In this document: in pieces, positions 1-7,752 of the stretch | How positions within the stretch are numbered: the stretch's first letter is position 1 | Layout: every line of letters begins with the position of its first letter | Assembly (NCBI GenBank): GCA_017450705.1 | Contig: JAFSTC010000004.1 | Span: forward strand, 1 to 42,899 | DNA: 42,899 bases | From: Lentisphaeria bacterium | GTDB lineage: Bacteria > Verrucomicrobiota > Lentisphaeria > Victivallales > Victivallaceae | Reading direction: 5' to 3' | The notes under the pieces: model-generated | Database searches by the model: none | What the model was told of the DNA's origin: nothing | Seen by the model: the letters and a program-made list of their open reading frames with translations, nothing else | Position numbers and translations under genes: made by a program

Positions 1-51
1 GAAAAGGGCATTGACTTCTTCCAACTTCGGTGCTACTTTTTCCTTGGTCAT
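1..51 (-). CDS. 5' end of an unidentified gene (runs off the window)
   Basis: Only the first 17 codons are inside the window, reading MTKEKVAPKLEEVNALF on the minus strand. An AAAGGAG ribosome-binding site stands 8 nt before the ATG at 51, which makes a real start likely. The residues are charged and helix-prone and contain no signal peptide. Too little is present to assign a family. Confidence 0.5.
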   Translation of the reverse strand, partial: MTKEKVAPKLEEVNALF

Positions 52-361
52 GGTATTGGCTCCTTTGCCGTTAGTTTGTTTGGTCGATTAACTAATATAC
101 CATGACCTCTTTGTTTTTGCAGAACTTTATATACAATACTTCGTGTCCCCCGGACCCAGGGTATACACCGAATCGGTCACATTCGTCCAAACGTCATAAG
201 TCGCCATATTTCCCGCTCCTGAAGCAGTTTCCGAAAATTTTCCCGTTCCCCGGCCCCGATCCCGGGGCCGGATGGCCGGCCGCGAACGGGCCGCACCCGA
301 CATATCTTAGCATGCGGCCGGGAAATTTTCAACCGTCTGAGGAAAAAATCTGCAGAAAAAC
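52..361. other. intergenic region, no gene seen
   Basis: About 310 bases lie between the start of the leftmost gene and the terminator of the next minus-strand unit. A TATATT box near 97-102 on the minus strand could be a -10 element for the leftmost gene, but its -35 is poor. A 9-bp GC hairpin (250-271, loop of 4) lacks a T-tract. The 101-residue plus-strand reading frame here has low-complexity composition and no ribosome-binding site. Confidence 0.5.
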
Positions 362-401
362 GAAAAAAAGAGGGCCGGAGGGCTCGTCGCCCGTCCGGCC
401 C
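362..401 (-). terminator. intrinsic terminator of the AraC/LamG unit
   Basis: In the minus direction the RNA forms a GC stem (GGGCCGGA pairing with TCCGGCCC at 372-401, with an inner GGG/CCC pairing), then reads TCTTTTTTTCG. It lies 26 nt after the stop codon of the LamG-like gene. This is a textbook rho-independent terminator. Confidence 0.85.
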
Positions 402-426
402 GATTGACTTATCCGGTCTGTCCGGT

Positions 427-1023
427 CTATTGCTCCACGGGGGCGTAAAGCTGGAGTTTTTCGAGGGTCATGGGGATGAGGGGGCGGTTTTTGAGCGCGG
501 TGCCGACCATGATCTGGGCCCCGGCCTGGAGGGTCCCGGAATAGTTTTTCTTGGCGACGAGGAGACCGTTGACCTTGATGGAGATGGCGCTCGTTGTCCA
601 GATGTAGTCCAGCGTGATGGATTTGTCGGCGGGCAGTTTTATGTTCGCGGCGCAGGAGACGGCTTTTTTGTTGGTGTCGAAGACGTAGAAGTGTACCATG
701 AACGCGCCGTTCTGTTCGAGGAAGATCCCGGAGGCGACGGTCCGGTTATTGCCGCGGGCGGACCAGAAGTAGTGCTGGATCTTCTCATCCTTGTTTTCGG
801 GGGCGGCGGGGGCGAATCTGGCCTGGATGAAGAGCCGTCCGCCGGCGGGGTCGAACTTTTTGTCGACGTACATCCGGCTGACGGGGGCAAAGGTGAGGGT
901 GTCGTTCTTCAGGGTGAGTCCGGGGCCCTTGCCGAACTTGTCGCCCGGGAAGGAAAAGAGGACGTTTTCCGAACCGGCGAGAAGGCTTCCCGCGAAGAGC
1001 GCTGCGAAAATAAGATGTTTCAT
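427..1023 (-). CDS. small secreted LamG/concanavalin-A-like protein
   Basis: A 198-residue protein starting MKHLIFAALFAGSLLAGSE, a short Sec signal peptide with likely cleavage after LLAGS or nearby. The ATG at 1023 is preferred over the ATG four codons upstream because GGAGAG sits 5 nt before it. The mature part looks like a single jelly-roll domain of the LamG/laminin-G type: alternating beta strands, a segment ending SIKVNGLLVAKK, and the closing LEKLQLYAPVEQ, where such domains usually carry 'xxNGxxV' and 'xLxLY'. No catalytic motif is seen, so a carbohydrate- or surface-binding role is inferred. It follows the 1006-residue enzyme-like gene by 22 nt and is the last gene before a terminator. 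The enzyme-like neighbour ends in a similar fold, so the small protein may be a stand-alone version of that domain. Confidence 0.7.
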   Translation of the reverse strand: MKHLIFAALFAGSLLAGSENVLFSFPGDKFGKGPGLTLKNDTLTFAPVSRMYVDKKFDPAGGRLFIQARFAPAAPENKDEKIQHYFWSARGNNRTVASGIFLEQNGAFMVHFYVFDTNKKAVSCAANIKLPADKSITLDYIWTTSAISIKVNGLLVAKKNYSGTLQAGAQIMVGTALKNRPLIPMTLEKLQLYAPVEQ

Positions 1024-1045
1024 GATTCTCTCCATTGTTGTTGTT

Positions 1046-4000
1046 TTATTTTTCGGGCAGGGCGGGGGTGATGGAGAAGGACCGCAGGTCGCCGCAGAAC
1101 ATCTCGTCGTTCCAGCCGCCGAAGGCGCTGATGCTCATCCACCGGGGCACGCCGTCGTAGGGGAAGGCTCTGTACTTGCCGTTGACGCCGAGCGTGAGGT
1201 TCTGCCCGTCGCAGATGAGTTCGACTTTGCTCCACTTGCCCCGTTCCAGTTCGAGATCGGTGGAAAACTCCCTTTTCTCCCAGAAGGGGGAGAAGAGGTC
1301 GTGGGGGCGGCGCTGGATCGGGGAAGCGGCCAGCCGGCCGTTCTCCAGGTGGAGTTCGTATCCCGTCGCATAGGTGTTGAATTGACACCAGAGGACCTGG
1401 CGCGGCGCGAACGCGAGCGGGCGGATCTCCATGGCGAGATGGAAGCCCGAGTACTGGGGGACGACGGTGCGGGGGAACATGATGAAGCTCCCGGACTTGC
1501 CGTCGAAGTGGAGATAGGGACGGCCCGCTTCCTTTTTCCACTCGGGCGCGGGGCGGGCCGAGGGTTTTTTGAGTCCGGAAGCGAGGATGGAGGAAAGGCC
1601 TATCTTGTGTTCAGCGCGGTTGCCGTTCTGGGAGGAGGCCAGCTGCGCATGGCCGCCCAGCTGGGCGTAATATTCGCGGCCCGCCCGGGTGCGGAGCGTG
1701 GAACCGTTGGCCGGATCGAAGATGTAGTCGATCACGGGAACGCGCGACGCGGGCAGTCGGAACTCCTGCCACTTGCGGAATTCGTTGAGCCCGCGGAGCC
1801 TGAGCTGTTTTTCACCGGGTGCGGCGGCGGGGCCGAGGGGATATCCGCTGCTGTACCAGACCTTGCCATTCTGCGAGACGACCCGCAGGACCATGACCCC
1901 CTCGGGAAGGGTCGCGGGAACGGTGGTGCGCCAGGAGACTTTTCCGCCCGCCATGGGCAGGGCCCGGCGGAAGGTGCGGGGGGTGTTCTCGAGGACGGCG
2001 GTCACGCCGCCGGGAGAAGTGCGGGAGACGGCGTCACCGGGCTTCAGGTCCTTGAGGGGGAACTGCCAGTCGATATCCTGCCCCCTGACAGAGAGGACGG
2101 CTTTCGAAAGCTCCGACTTGTCCACCACGAAATAGATGTGATGGAACAGCCCCTTGACCTTGGCCTGTACGGGGAAGACGCCGGCCAGCGCCTGTTCGCG
2201 GGGATCGACGGGGATGGTGAAGGCCGCGGCCGAGTCGGCCCTGACGTCGGCGGTCAGCTCCGCCGGTTTGCCCGTGACGCTGGTCAGGGTCAGCAGAAAG
2301 AGCCGCCGTTTCCCGGAGGCCGTGCCGAACTCGTCGTTGGGGTCGAAGGCGGCGGCAGAGACGACGTTTTGAAGGATCTCGACGGAGTTGATCTTCTCCT
2401 TGAAGTCCAGTTCGGCCTCCACGGCGGTCTCGCCGTCGTCGGCCTTTTTGAAGGCGACCTGGGCTTTCGCGGGGAAGAGAAGATTGCGCAGGGGGGTGCA
2501 GTACCATGAGTGGTCGTCACAGACGGCGGGCCGCAGGACGGTGAAGGGCAGTCCCGCGGAGAAGACCTGTTCGCGGCCTCCGCTTTTCACGGTGATCCGG
2601 GGAGCGAGGAGCCGGGAAGCGGCGAATTGCGCCGCGTTCAGGCGCAGGGTGTGGTCCATCATCTTCCCGGAGTCGAAGACCAGGTCGGGACTCTTGTGGA
2701 CGACTTTGCCGTCCTGATCCAGCAGTTCGGCCGTGACGGTGTATTTTTTCTCAGGCTGACCGTCGGGGACGTTGAGGATCTCGAGCTCGAACTCGGCGCC
2801 GGGGGTGAGCTCGCGCCTCTGGCTCACGATCATGTCGGGGATCGACAGGTCGTCGCCGGGCATGGGCGAGGGTTTCTTGCCCTTGGCGGCATCGAAATAG
2901 TACCGGGTGATCCGCGGGCTGGACATGGGACGGACGACGGTGGGCCCGAGGCAGGTGTCTTCGTTGAGCTCGTCCCACTCGGAGCCGATGAAGACGTCGG
3001 GCCGGAATTTGAGGAAGGTCTCGATATTCTTCCGCAGGGTCTTGGTGCCGTCCCGGGAGAGGGTCTGGGAACCGCCGGCATTGGTGTAGCCGCACTTGAA
3101 ATTGACGGTGAAAAGTTTTTTGCCGTTGAACTCCGGCCGGGCCAGCGCCGCCGCGAAAAGCGGCAGGACGTAGGTGTCGTAAAGCTCCGCGGGGAACTTG
3201 AGGGCCTGATCGTTCATGTAGGGCCCGTAGCAGACGCCGCCGTTGCCGCTCTGGCGCAGGAAATCGGTGATGTAGTCGTACTCGAGAAGCGCCGCCTTGC
3301 CGGAGACCTGCCGGAGGGTCCAGAAAAGGGAGTACTGGCTGTTGAAATTTCTGCGCTCCTCCCGGGAGAGGCGCTTGTGGGAGTGGATCATGAAGAGTTC
3401 GGTCATGTACTTGATGTCCTTCCCTCCCGTGGCGGCCCTGAGGCCGTCGATGTATTTTTTCACGCCGTCGAATCCCTCCCCGCGGTCGGAGTAGTAGCCG
3501 CGGACGAGGGGAAGACCGCCGATCCTCAGGATCGCGGGGTGTTTGTGGAGCTCCTTGCCCAGACTTTTTTCCATCTTGCTGTATTCGCCGATGCCGGGGG
3601 AGCCGCCGGGGAATATTTTGAAGTTTCCCACGGTCTCTGCAGCCTTGAGGTAATAGACCCAGGCGCGCTTGTAGCCGGGATAGGTCCAGCAGGTGGCGCC
3701 GTCGTAGCCCGCGTCCTTCATGTCCTGGAAGTTTTTGACGACGGAGGGGAGCTGGAAGTCCGTGCGGGCGGTGACCCAGAGGCGGCGGTCGCAGAAGAGC
3801 TGGCGGTCGTTCCACTGGGTCTCGGTGTGGCTCAGCTGGCCCACCCGGTGGGGCACGAACTGGGAGATGAAGAGGGGATGGGGCAGCACGGGCTTCCGTT
3901 TCGCGGCCAGTTTCGCGAAGACGCCGCAGAGCTCTTTGCCCAGTTCGTAATCCTCTTTCGAGCCGTAGACGATTTTTTTCGCCCGCGCGCGGTAAGGCGC

Positions 4001-4066
4001 GAGGACATCCGCGCCGGAGAGGACCGCCGTCAGCGCGAGCAGGACCGGCAAGAGAAACTTTTTCAT
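1046..4066 (-). CDS. secreted TIM-barrel glycoside-hydrolase-like protein with C-terminal LamG domain
   Basis: 1006 residues beginning MKKFLLPVLLALTAVLSGAD, a clear Sec signal peptide. The reading frame extends 25 codons upstream, but that part is not signal-like, so the ATG at 4066 was chosen. Residues 20-400 resemble the TIM barrels of GH71/GH99-type proteins: a travelling-description style with WVTARTDFQ, GATCWTYPGYKRAW and, near the end of the barrel, FIGSEWDELNE (E363, D365, E366), where acidic catalytic residues would be expected. The middle (about 420-840) is beta-rich, with CDDHSWYC and FNVP/ILNVPDG-type Ig-like strands. Residues 850-1005 form a LamG-like domain (LHFDGKSGSFIMFP ... 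WSKVELICDGQNLTLGVNG). Substrate is unknown; endo-acting alpha-glycan or mannan cleavage is a guess from the fold only. It lies 90 nt downstream of the AraC gene with no convincing promoter between, so co-transcription is likely. Confidence 0.65.
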   Translation of the reverse strand: MKKFLLPVLLALTAVLSGADVLAPYRARAKKIVYGSKEDYELGKELCGVFAKLAAKRKPVLPHPLFISQFVPHRVGQLSHTETQWNDRQLFCDRRLWVTARTDFQLPSVVKNFQDMKDAGYDGATCWTYPGYKRAWVYYLKAAETVGNFKIFPGGSPGIGEYSKMEKSLGKELHKHPAILRIGGLPLVRGYYSDRGEGFDGVKKYIDGLRAATGGKDIKYMTELFMIHSHKRLSREERRNFNSQYSLFWTLRQVSGKAALLEYDYITDFLRQSGNGGVCYGPYMNDQALKFPAELYDTYVLPLFAAALARPEFNGKKLFTVNFKCGYTNAGGSQTLSRDGTKTLRKNIETFLKFRPDVFIGSEWDELNEDTCLGPTVVRPMSSPRITRYYFDAAKGKKPSPMPGDDLSIPDMIVSQRRELTPGAEFELEILNVPDGQPEKKYTVTAELLDQDGKVVHKSPDLVFDSGKMMDHTLRLNAAQFAASRLLAPRITVKSGGREQVFSAGLPFTVLRPAVCDDHSWYCTPLRNLLFPAKAQVAFKKADDGETAVEAELDFKEKINSVEILQNVVSAAAFDPNDEFGTASGKRRLFLLTLTSVTGKPAELTADVRADSAAAFTIPVDPREQALAGVFPVQAKVKGLFHHIYFVVDKSELSKAVLSVRGQDIDWQFPLKDLKPGDAVSRTSPGGVTAVLENTPRTFRRALPMAGGKVSWRTTVPATLPEGVMVLRVVSQNGKVWYSSGYPLGPAAAPGEKQLRLRGLNEFRKWQEFRLPASRVPVIDYIFDPANGSTLRTRAGREYYAQLGGHAQLASSQNGNRAEHKIGLSSILASGLKKPSARPAPEWKKEAGRPYLHFDGKSGSFIMFPRTVVPQYSGFHLAMEIRPLAFAPRQVLWCQFNTYATGYELHLENGRLAASPIQRRPHDLFSPFWEKREFSTDLELERGKWSKVELICDGQNLTLGVNGKYRAFPYDGVPRWMSISAFGGWNDEMFCGDLRSFSITPALPEK

Positions 4067-4156
4067 GACGCGACACTTTCTGTTGTTTTTTTGATTTGAC
4101 GCTGATTTTCGGAACCGTGCCGGAAGACTGTAAAACATCATTTGCCCCGAGACTCC

Positions 4157-5008
4157 TTATGAAAGCGTTGTCTGTTGGTTGGGGGTACATTTTGCCCCCT
4201 GACGAAACCTGTGCGGCGTGTAGCCGAAGGCGGATCTGAACGCCCGGATGAACGCGCTTTCGGACGAAAAACCGGACTCGAACGCGACGGTTTTCGTCGA
4301 AAGCAGCGAGTTTTTCAGCATGCTCGCCGCTTTTTTCAGCGTGTAGTGCCGGACAAACTCCCCGGGCGGCTGGCCGACGGCCCGGTGAAACTCCCTTGAA
4401 AAATGCGATCTGGCCATTCCGGCGGCCCGGGCCATGGCTTCGACGTCGGGCGGGGCCCCCGGGGAATTGATGACGATGTCCAGCGCTCTCTGGATGGCGG
4501 GCGGATAACTGATGACCGCGCGATTTTCCGACACCTCGGACGTGAGGGCGCAGACCAGAAGATAGGCTCTCGCCGACGCCATGTAGACATCTTTGAGAAG
4601 TTCCGGTCTCCGGATCGTTTCCAGCAGCAGGGACACGGCTTCGGAATCTTTTTTCAACTGGTGGACTGGACCGAATTCCCGTTCCAGCGAACGGGCGATG
4701 CGGAAGGGTTCCGTCCCGCGCAGTCCCACGAAGGCGAATTCCCATTCGCGGTCCGCCGGTTTGTAGTACACGTGATTGTGCGGTACGTGGATGAGCATGG
4801 AGGAACCCTCCGGGACCTCGTAATCTTTCCCCTCGTACCGCAGCGCGCCGCAGCCGCGCAGCGTGTGCTGCCACAAAATGAATTCGGTGTTGCCCCGCCC
4901 GAGCCCGGGCCAGCGGTAGGTGTCGGCGGCCTTCTCCCTGCCGCAGAACATCATTCCGCTCGCCGGAGCCAGAAGTTCATCGGGAAAATGCAGATGTTCT
5001 ATCCCCAT
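4157..5008 (-). CDS. AraC/XylS-family transcriptional regulator
   Basis: 283 residues starting MGIEHLHFPDELLAPASG, with AAGGA about 10 nt before the ATG; the longer frame upstream is AT-rich and lies over the promoter region. The N-terminal half is a cupin-type AraC sensor (EFILWQHTLRGCGALRYEG, then VPEGSSMLIHVPHNHVYY). The C-terminal roughly 100 residues carry two helix-turn-helix motifs (VEAMARAAGMARSHFSREFH, and TVAFESGFSSESAFIRAFRS), ending in the family signature FGYTPHRFRQG. Sugar binding in the cupin pocket is inferred. The gene is divergent from the GH4/ara operon across 360 bp and upstream of the two LamG-containing secreted proteins on its own strand, so it may control either or both. 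Confidence 0.9.
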   Translation of the reverse strand: MGIEHLHFPDELLAPASGMMFCGREKAADTYRWPGLGRGNTEFILWQHTLRGCGALRYEGKDYEVPEGSSMLIHVPHNHVYYKPADREWEFAFVGLRGTEPFRIARSLEREFGPVHQLKKDSEAVSLLLETIRRPELLKDVYMASARAYLLVCALTSEVSENRAVISYPPAIQRALDIVINSPGAPPDVEAMARAAGMARSHFSREFHRAVGQPPGEFVRHYTLKKAASMLKNSLLSTKTVAFESGFSSESAFIRAFRSAFGYTPHRFRQGAKCTPNQQTTLS

Positions 5009-5039
5009 GGAACGTGTATCCTTAAAACCCCACGGACGA

Positions 5040-5067
5040 AATATAACAGTTCCCGGGGAAAAATCAA
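5040..5067 (-). promoter_or_regulatory. predicted promoter of the AraC gene
   Basis: TTGATT (5062-5067) and TATATT (5040-5045) are separated by 16 nt on the minus strand. The predicted start point is close to 5033, about 25 nt before the AraC start codon. Confidence 0.55.
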
Positions 5068-5223
5068 GCGGGTTTTGCGGGAAAGGGAAAAAATAGGCGA
5101 ACGGAACGGAAGAGGGAAACGGCAGAAAAGACAAACTGAATAAAATTTTTGTGAAATGCGCCGGTGAAAAGAAAGCGTTTTTCGGGACGTCTTCCCCGGA
5201 AACGACAAATGGTTGCGGTGTCT

Positions 5224-5273
5224 TTTTGTGCCCGATGTTCGGAAAAAACACGGCAACTTCGAAAAGCACAAAA
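5224..5273. promoter_or_regulatory. candidate operator pair (inverted repeat) between divergent units
   Basis: TTTTGTGC at 5224-5231 is repeated inverted as GCACAAAA at 5266-5273, with the half-sites 42 bp apart centre to centre (about four helical turns). The pair lies between the AraC promoter and the promoter of the GH4 operon. AraC proteins often bind spaced half-sites in such positions, but no binding evidence can be read from sequence alone. Confidence 0.3.
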
Positions 5274-5299
5274 TGTATATATATAGCACAAGCCGGTTC

Positions 5300-5328
5300 T
5301 TGCAAAAAGGTTTTCCGCAGGGTATAAT
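5300..5328 (+). promoter_or_regulatory. predicted sigma70-like promoter of the GH4/ara operon
   Basis: TTGCAA (5300-5305), 17-nt spacer, TATAAT (5323-5328). The start point would be near 5335, giving a leader of about 34 nt. The TTGCAAAAA -35 region is the same as in the promoters before the pseudopilin at 32352 and the oxidoreductase at 41705. Confidence 0.8.
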
Positions 5329-5368
5329 AGAAGCGTCGAAGGTGATCGTCACAACAAGGGGTGGGAAA

Positions 5369-6886
5369 ATGAAACTGTCAATCATCGGAGCGGGAAGTCT
5401 CGGGTTCACCCGACGTCTGGTGTACGATCTGCTCGCCGTCCCGGAGTTCCGGAGCGCGGAGGTCTCGCTGCACGACATCGACGAGCGGAATCTGGATATG
5501 ATCTTCCGTGTCCTGAAACGCGATATCGACGCGGCCGGATTTGCCGTGAAACTGACTGCCGACCCGGATCGGCGTCTTTCGCTGACTCGTGCGAACTACA
5601 TAGTCTGCTGCGCCCGCGTCGGCGGTCTGGAGGCTTTCGAACAGGATGTCGAGATCCCGCTCTCTTACGGCGTCGACCAGTGTGTCGGCGACACCCTCGG
5701 CCCCGGCGGACTGATGTACGCCCAGAGAACGATTCCCGTTCTTCTGGAAATCTGCCGGGACATCCGGGAAGTCGCTTCGCCGGGGGCGCTTTTGCTAAAT
5801 TACGCCAATCCCAACGCGATGAACACCTGGGCGTGCAATCTCTACGGCGGCGTGCCGACGGTCGGACTGTGTCACGGCGTGCAGAACGGGGCGAAACTGA
5901 TCGCGAAGGCCCTGGGGGTCCCCGTCGAAAAACTGGATTATGTCTGCGCCGGGATCAACCATCAGACCTGGTACATCCGTCTGCGCGTCGACGGCCGGGA
6001 AATCACTTCGGAAGAACTTCTCGCGGCGATGAGAGCCGATCCGGAGATCGCCGAACACGAAAAGATCCGTCTGGATATGCTCGAGCGTTTCGGATATTTC
6101 ACGACGGAGTCCAACGGGCACAGTTCCGAGTATGTCCCATGGTACCGGAAACGCCCCGGAGAGATCGCCGAGTGGATCTCCATGGACAGCTGGATCCACG
6201 GGGAGACTGCCGGCTATCTGCGCGTCTGCCGCGAGAACCGGGACTATTTCGAATACGAATATCCGCGGATCCTGAGTGAACCGCCTCACGATTTCTCGAC
6301 GCCGCGCTCCATCGAACACTGCTCCTACATCATCGAGGGGCTGGAGACCGGCCGGGCTTATCGCGGATGCTTCAACGTCATCAACAGGAATTACATCACG
6401 AATCTTCCGGAAGGCTGTGTCGTGGAACTGCCTGCCGTGGCGGACCGGAAGGGGATTCGTCCCGAGACGGTCGGCCGGCTCCCGCTGGCCTGCGCCGCGA
6501 CGTGTTCCGCCAGCGTCCGCGTTCAGGAGATGGGCATGGAGGCTGCCGTCCGCGGAGACGTCCTTCTCCTGAAACAGGCGATGCTGCACGATCCCCTGAC
6601 GGGAGCAGTCCTGAATCCGCCGGAGATTTGGCAGATGGCTGATGAAATGCTGTTGGCCCAGAGAAAATGGCTCCCGCAGTACGCTGACGTGATGGGTGCC
6701 GTCCGCGGGCGTTTGAAGAAGAGAATTGTCTCCCGCGCGCTCCGGAGTCCCGGGCTGCGCAGAGACGTCAAATCCGTCGCGGAGATCGAGGCGTCCCGTC
6801 GGCGGGAGGCGGCAAGCCGCCAGGCCTCGGGGCGGAAACTGGACTACGATCCCGACCGTGAAGTCAGCGTGGGATGCAGAGGGTAG
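5369..6886 (+). CDS. family 4 glycoside hydrolase (NAD- and metal-dependent)
   Basis: 505 residues from ATG 5369, preceded by AAGGGGTGGG; the frame upstream covers the promoter and is not protein-like. GH4 enzymes cleave alpha- or beta-glycosides by an oxidation-elimination mechanism using NAD+ and usually Mn2+. The N-terminus has the dinucleotide-binding start MKLSIIGAGSLGF. Other family hallmarks are GVDQCVGDTLGPGG (101-114), NYANPNAMNTWA (144-155), GLCHGV (166-171; C168 and H169), and AGINHQTW (194-201; H198), the Cys and His being the expected metal ligands. The Cys-His motif varies with specificity (CHSV in alpha-galactosidases, CHEV in alpha-galacturonidases). CHGV here does not settle it, so alpha-galactosidase, alpha-glucosidase or alpha-uronidase remain possible. 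There is no signal peptide, so it is cytoplasmic and would act on imported oligosaccharides. It is the first gene of a seven-gene sugar operon. Confidence 0.9.
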   Translation: MKLSIIGAGSLGFTRRLVYDLLAVPEFRSAEVSLHDIDERNLDMIFRVLKRDIDAAGFAVKLTADPDRRLSLTRANYIVCCARVGGLEAFEQDVEIPLSYGVDQCVGDTLGPGGLMYAQRTIPVLLEICRDIREVASPGALLLNYANPNAMNTWACNLYGGVPTVGLCHGVQNGAKLIAKALGVPVEKLDYVCAGINHQTWYIRLRVDGREITSEELLAAMRADPEIAEHEKIRLDMLERFGYFTTESNGHSSEYVPWYRKRPGEIAEWISMDSWIHGETAGYLRVCRENRDYFEYEYPRILSEPPHDFSTPRSIEHCSYIIEGLETGRAYRGCFNVINRNYITNLPEGCVVELPAVADRKGIRPETVGRLPLACAATCSASVRVQEMGMEAAVRGDVLLLKQAMLHDPLTGAVLNPPEIWQMADEMLLAQRKWLPQYADVMGAVRGRLKKRIVSRALRSPGLRRDVKSVAEIEASRRREAASRQASGRKLDYDPDREVSVGCRG

Positions 6887-6943
6887 AGTTCCTTTTCGAT
6901 ATTCGAAAGAAAGATACAGGGAAAACAGGGAGGAAATGAGGAC

Positions 6944-7750
6944 ATGAGAAGACTGAAATTCACGCTTATCGAGCTGCTCGTCGTGATCGCGATCATCGCA
7001 ATCCTGGCCGCGATGCTGATGCCGGCCCTGCAGCAGGCCCGGGAGAGTGCGAAAAAGGCGCAGTGCCTTTCGAATCAGAAACAGTGCGGCCTGCAGCTGG
7101 CTTCCTATGCCGGCGACAATCAGGATTACGTTCCGAGGGGCAAGAACTACGACTCCACCCTGCAACTGGCCATGCCCTTCTGGCCGGATATCCTGATCGC
7201 CGGAAAGTACGCCGCGGACTGCCGGACGCGGATCCGCAACACGGGCGGCCGGGACGTTTTCGGGGAACTCCGGCAGACAAGCACCTTTGCCTGTCCCTCC
7301 ATCCTCGCGCCCAAAGGCGATTACAAAGTCGACACCGGTCTCGGGCAGGTGACGGTGAAGGCGGGCATTTTCTCCACGGCGACGGTATACGGGATCCGGA
7401 ATTGCGACACCAGCAACAGCAACCGGTATTTCAAAGGCGAGATCGCCTGGAACAAACTGCCGAAATACAGCCGTCTGTACACCAAATCGCCTTACCTGGG
7501 CGACTCCATCTCCGGCTGGGGGACCGACGGCAAACCCCTGCCGAATCCGGGCGGCGGCGTTGGGATCAACTCCGCCAACGACGACACCTGGCGCGTCGGC
7601 GCCGGAGTCCTGTACATGGCTCACGGGGAGTCCGTCAATGTCCTGTTTCCCGACGGGGCGACGAAGAACTTCTCCTATTCCGAAGCCTGTCAGCTCAGGA
7701 GGAGCGAAAACAACAAATACCTCCCCATGCGCCACGATTTCACCTACTGA
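6944..7750 (+). CDS. type II pseudopilin with H-X9-DG signature
   Basis: 268 residues starting [20 protein letters not shown], the class III prepilin leader with the conserved Glu at +5 of the mature protein and a hydrophobic helix that continues to the AMLMPALQQ segment. AGG-rich sequence just before the ATG gives the ribosome-binding site. The globular part has Cys-containing segments ([15 protein letters not shown]) and near the end [13 protein letters not shown], matching the H-X9-DG motif of the prepilin-like families abundant in Planctomycetes and Lentisphaerae. It would be processed by a prepilin peptidase and anchored in, or extracted from, the inner membrane; its role is unknown. It is 57 nt after the GH4 gene and 2 nt before the beta-helix gene, clearly within the operon. 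Confidence 0.85.
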   Translation: MRRLKFTLIELLVVIAIIAILAAMLMPALQQARESAKKAQCLSNQKQCGLQLASYAGDNQDYVPRGKNYDSTLQLAMPFWPDILIAGKYAADCRTRIRNTGGRDVFGELRQTSTFACPSILAPKGDYKVDTGLGQVTVKAGIFSTATVYGIRNCDTSNSNRYFKGEIAWNKLPKYSRLYTKSPYLGDSISGWGTDGKPLPNPGGGVGINSANDDTWRVGAGVLYMAHGESVNVLFPDGATKNFSYSEACQLRRSENNKYLPMRHDFTY

Positions 7751-7752
7751 CG

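Noticed and set aside
250-271. 9-bp GC hairpin as a terminator for the leftmost region
   Set aside because: No T-tract follows on either strand, and no gene ends nearby that needs it.
102-407. Plus-strand frame of 101 codons at the left end
   Set aside because: It spans a terminator and GC hairpins, has no ribosome-binding site and gives a Pro/Ser-rich translation without similarity.
2510-4099. Plus-strand open frames opposite the large secreted enzyme
   Set aside because: They are shadow frames with skewed Gly/Val/Asp/Glu composition and no start signals. The minus-strand gene has a signal peptide and recognisable domains.
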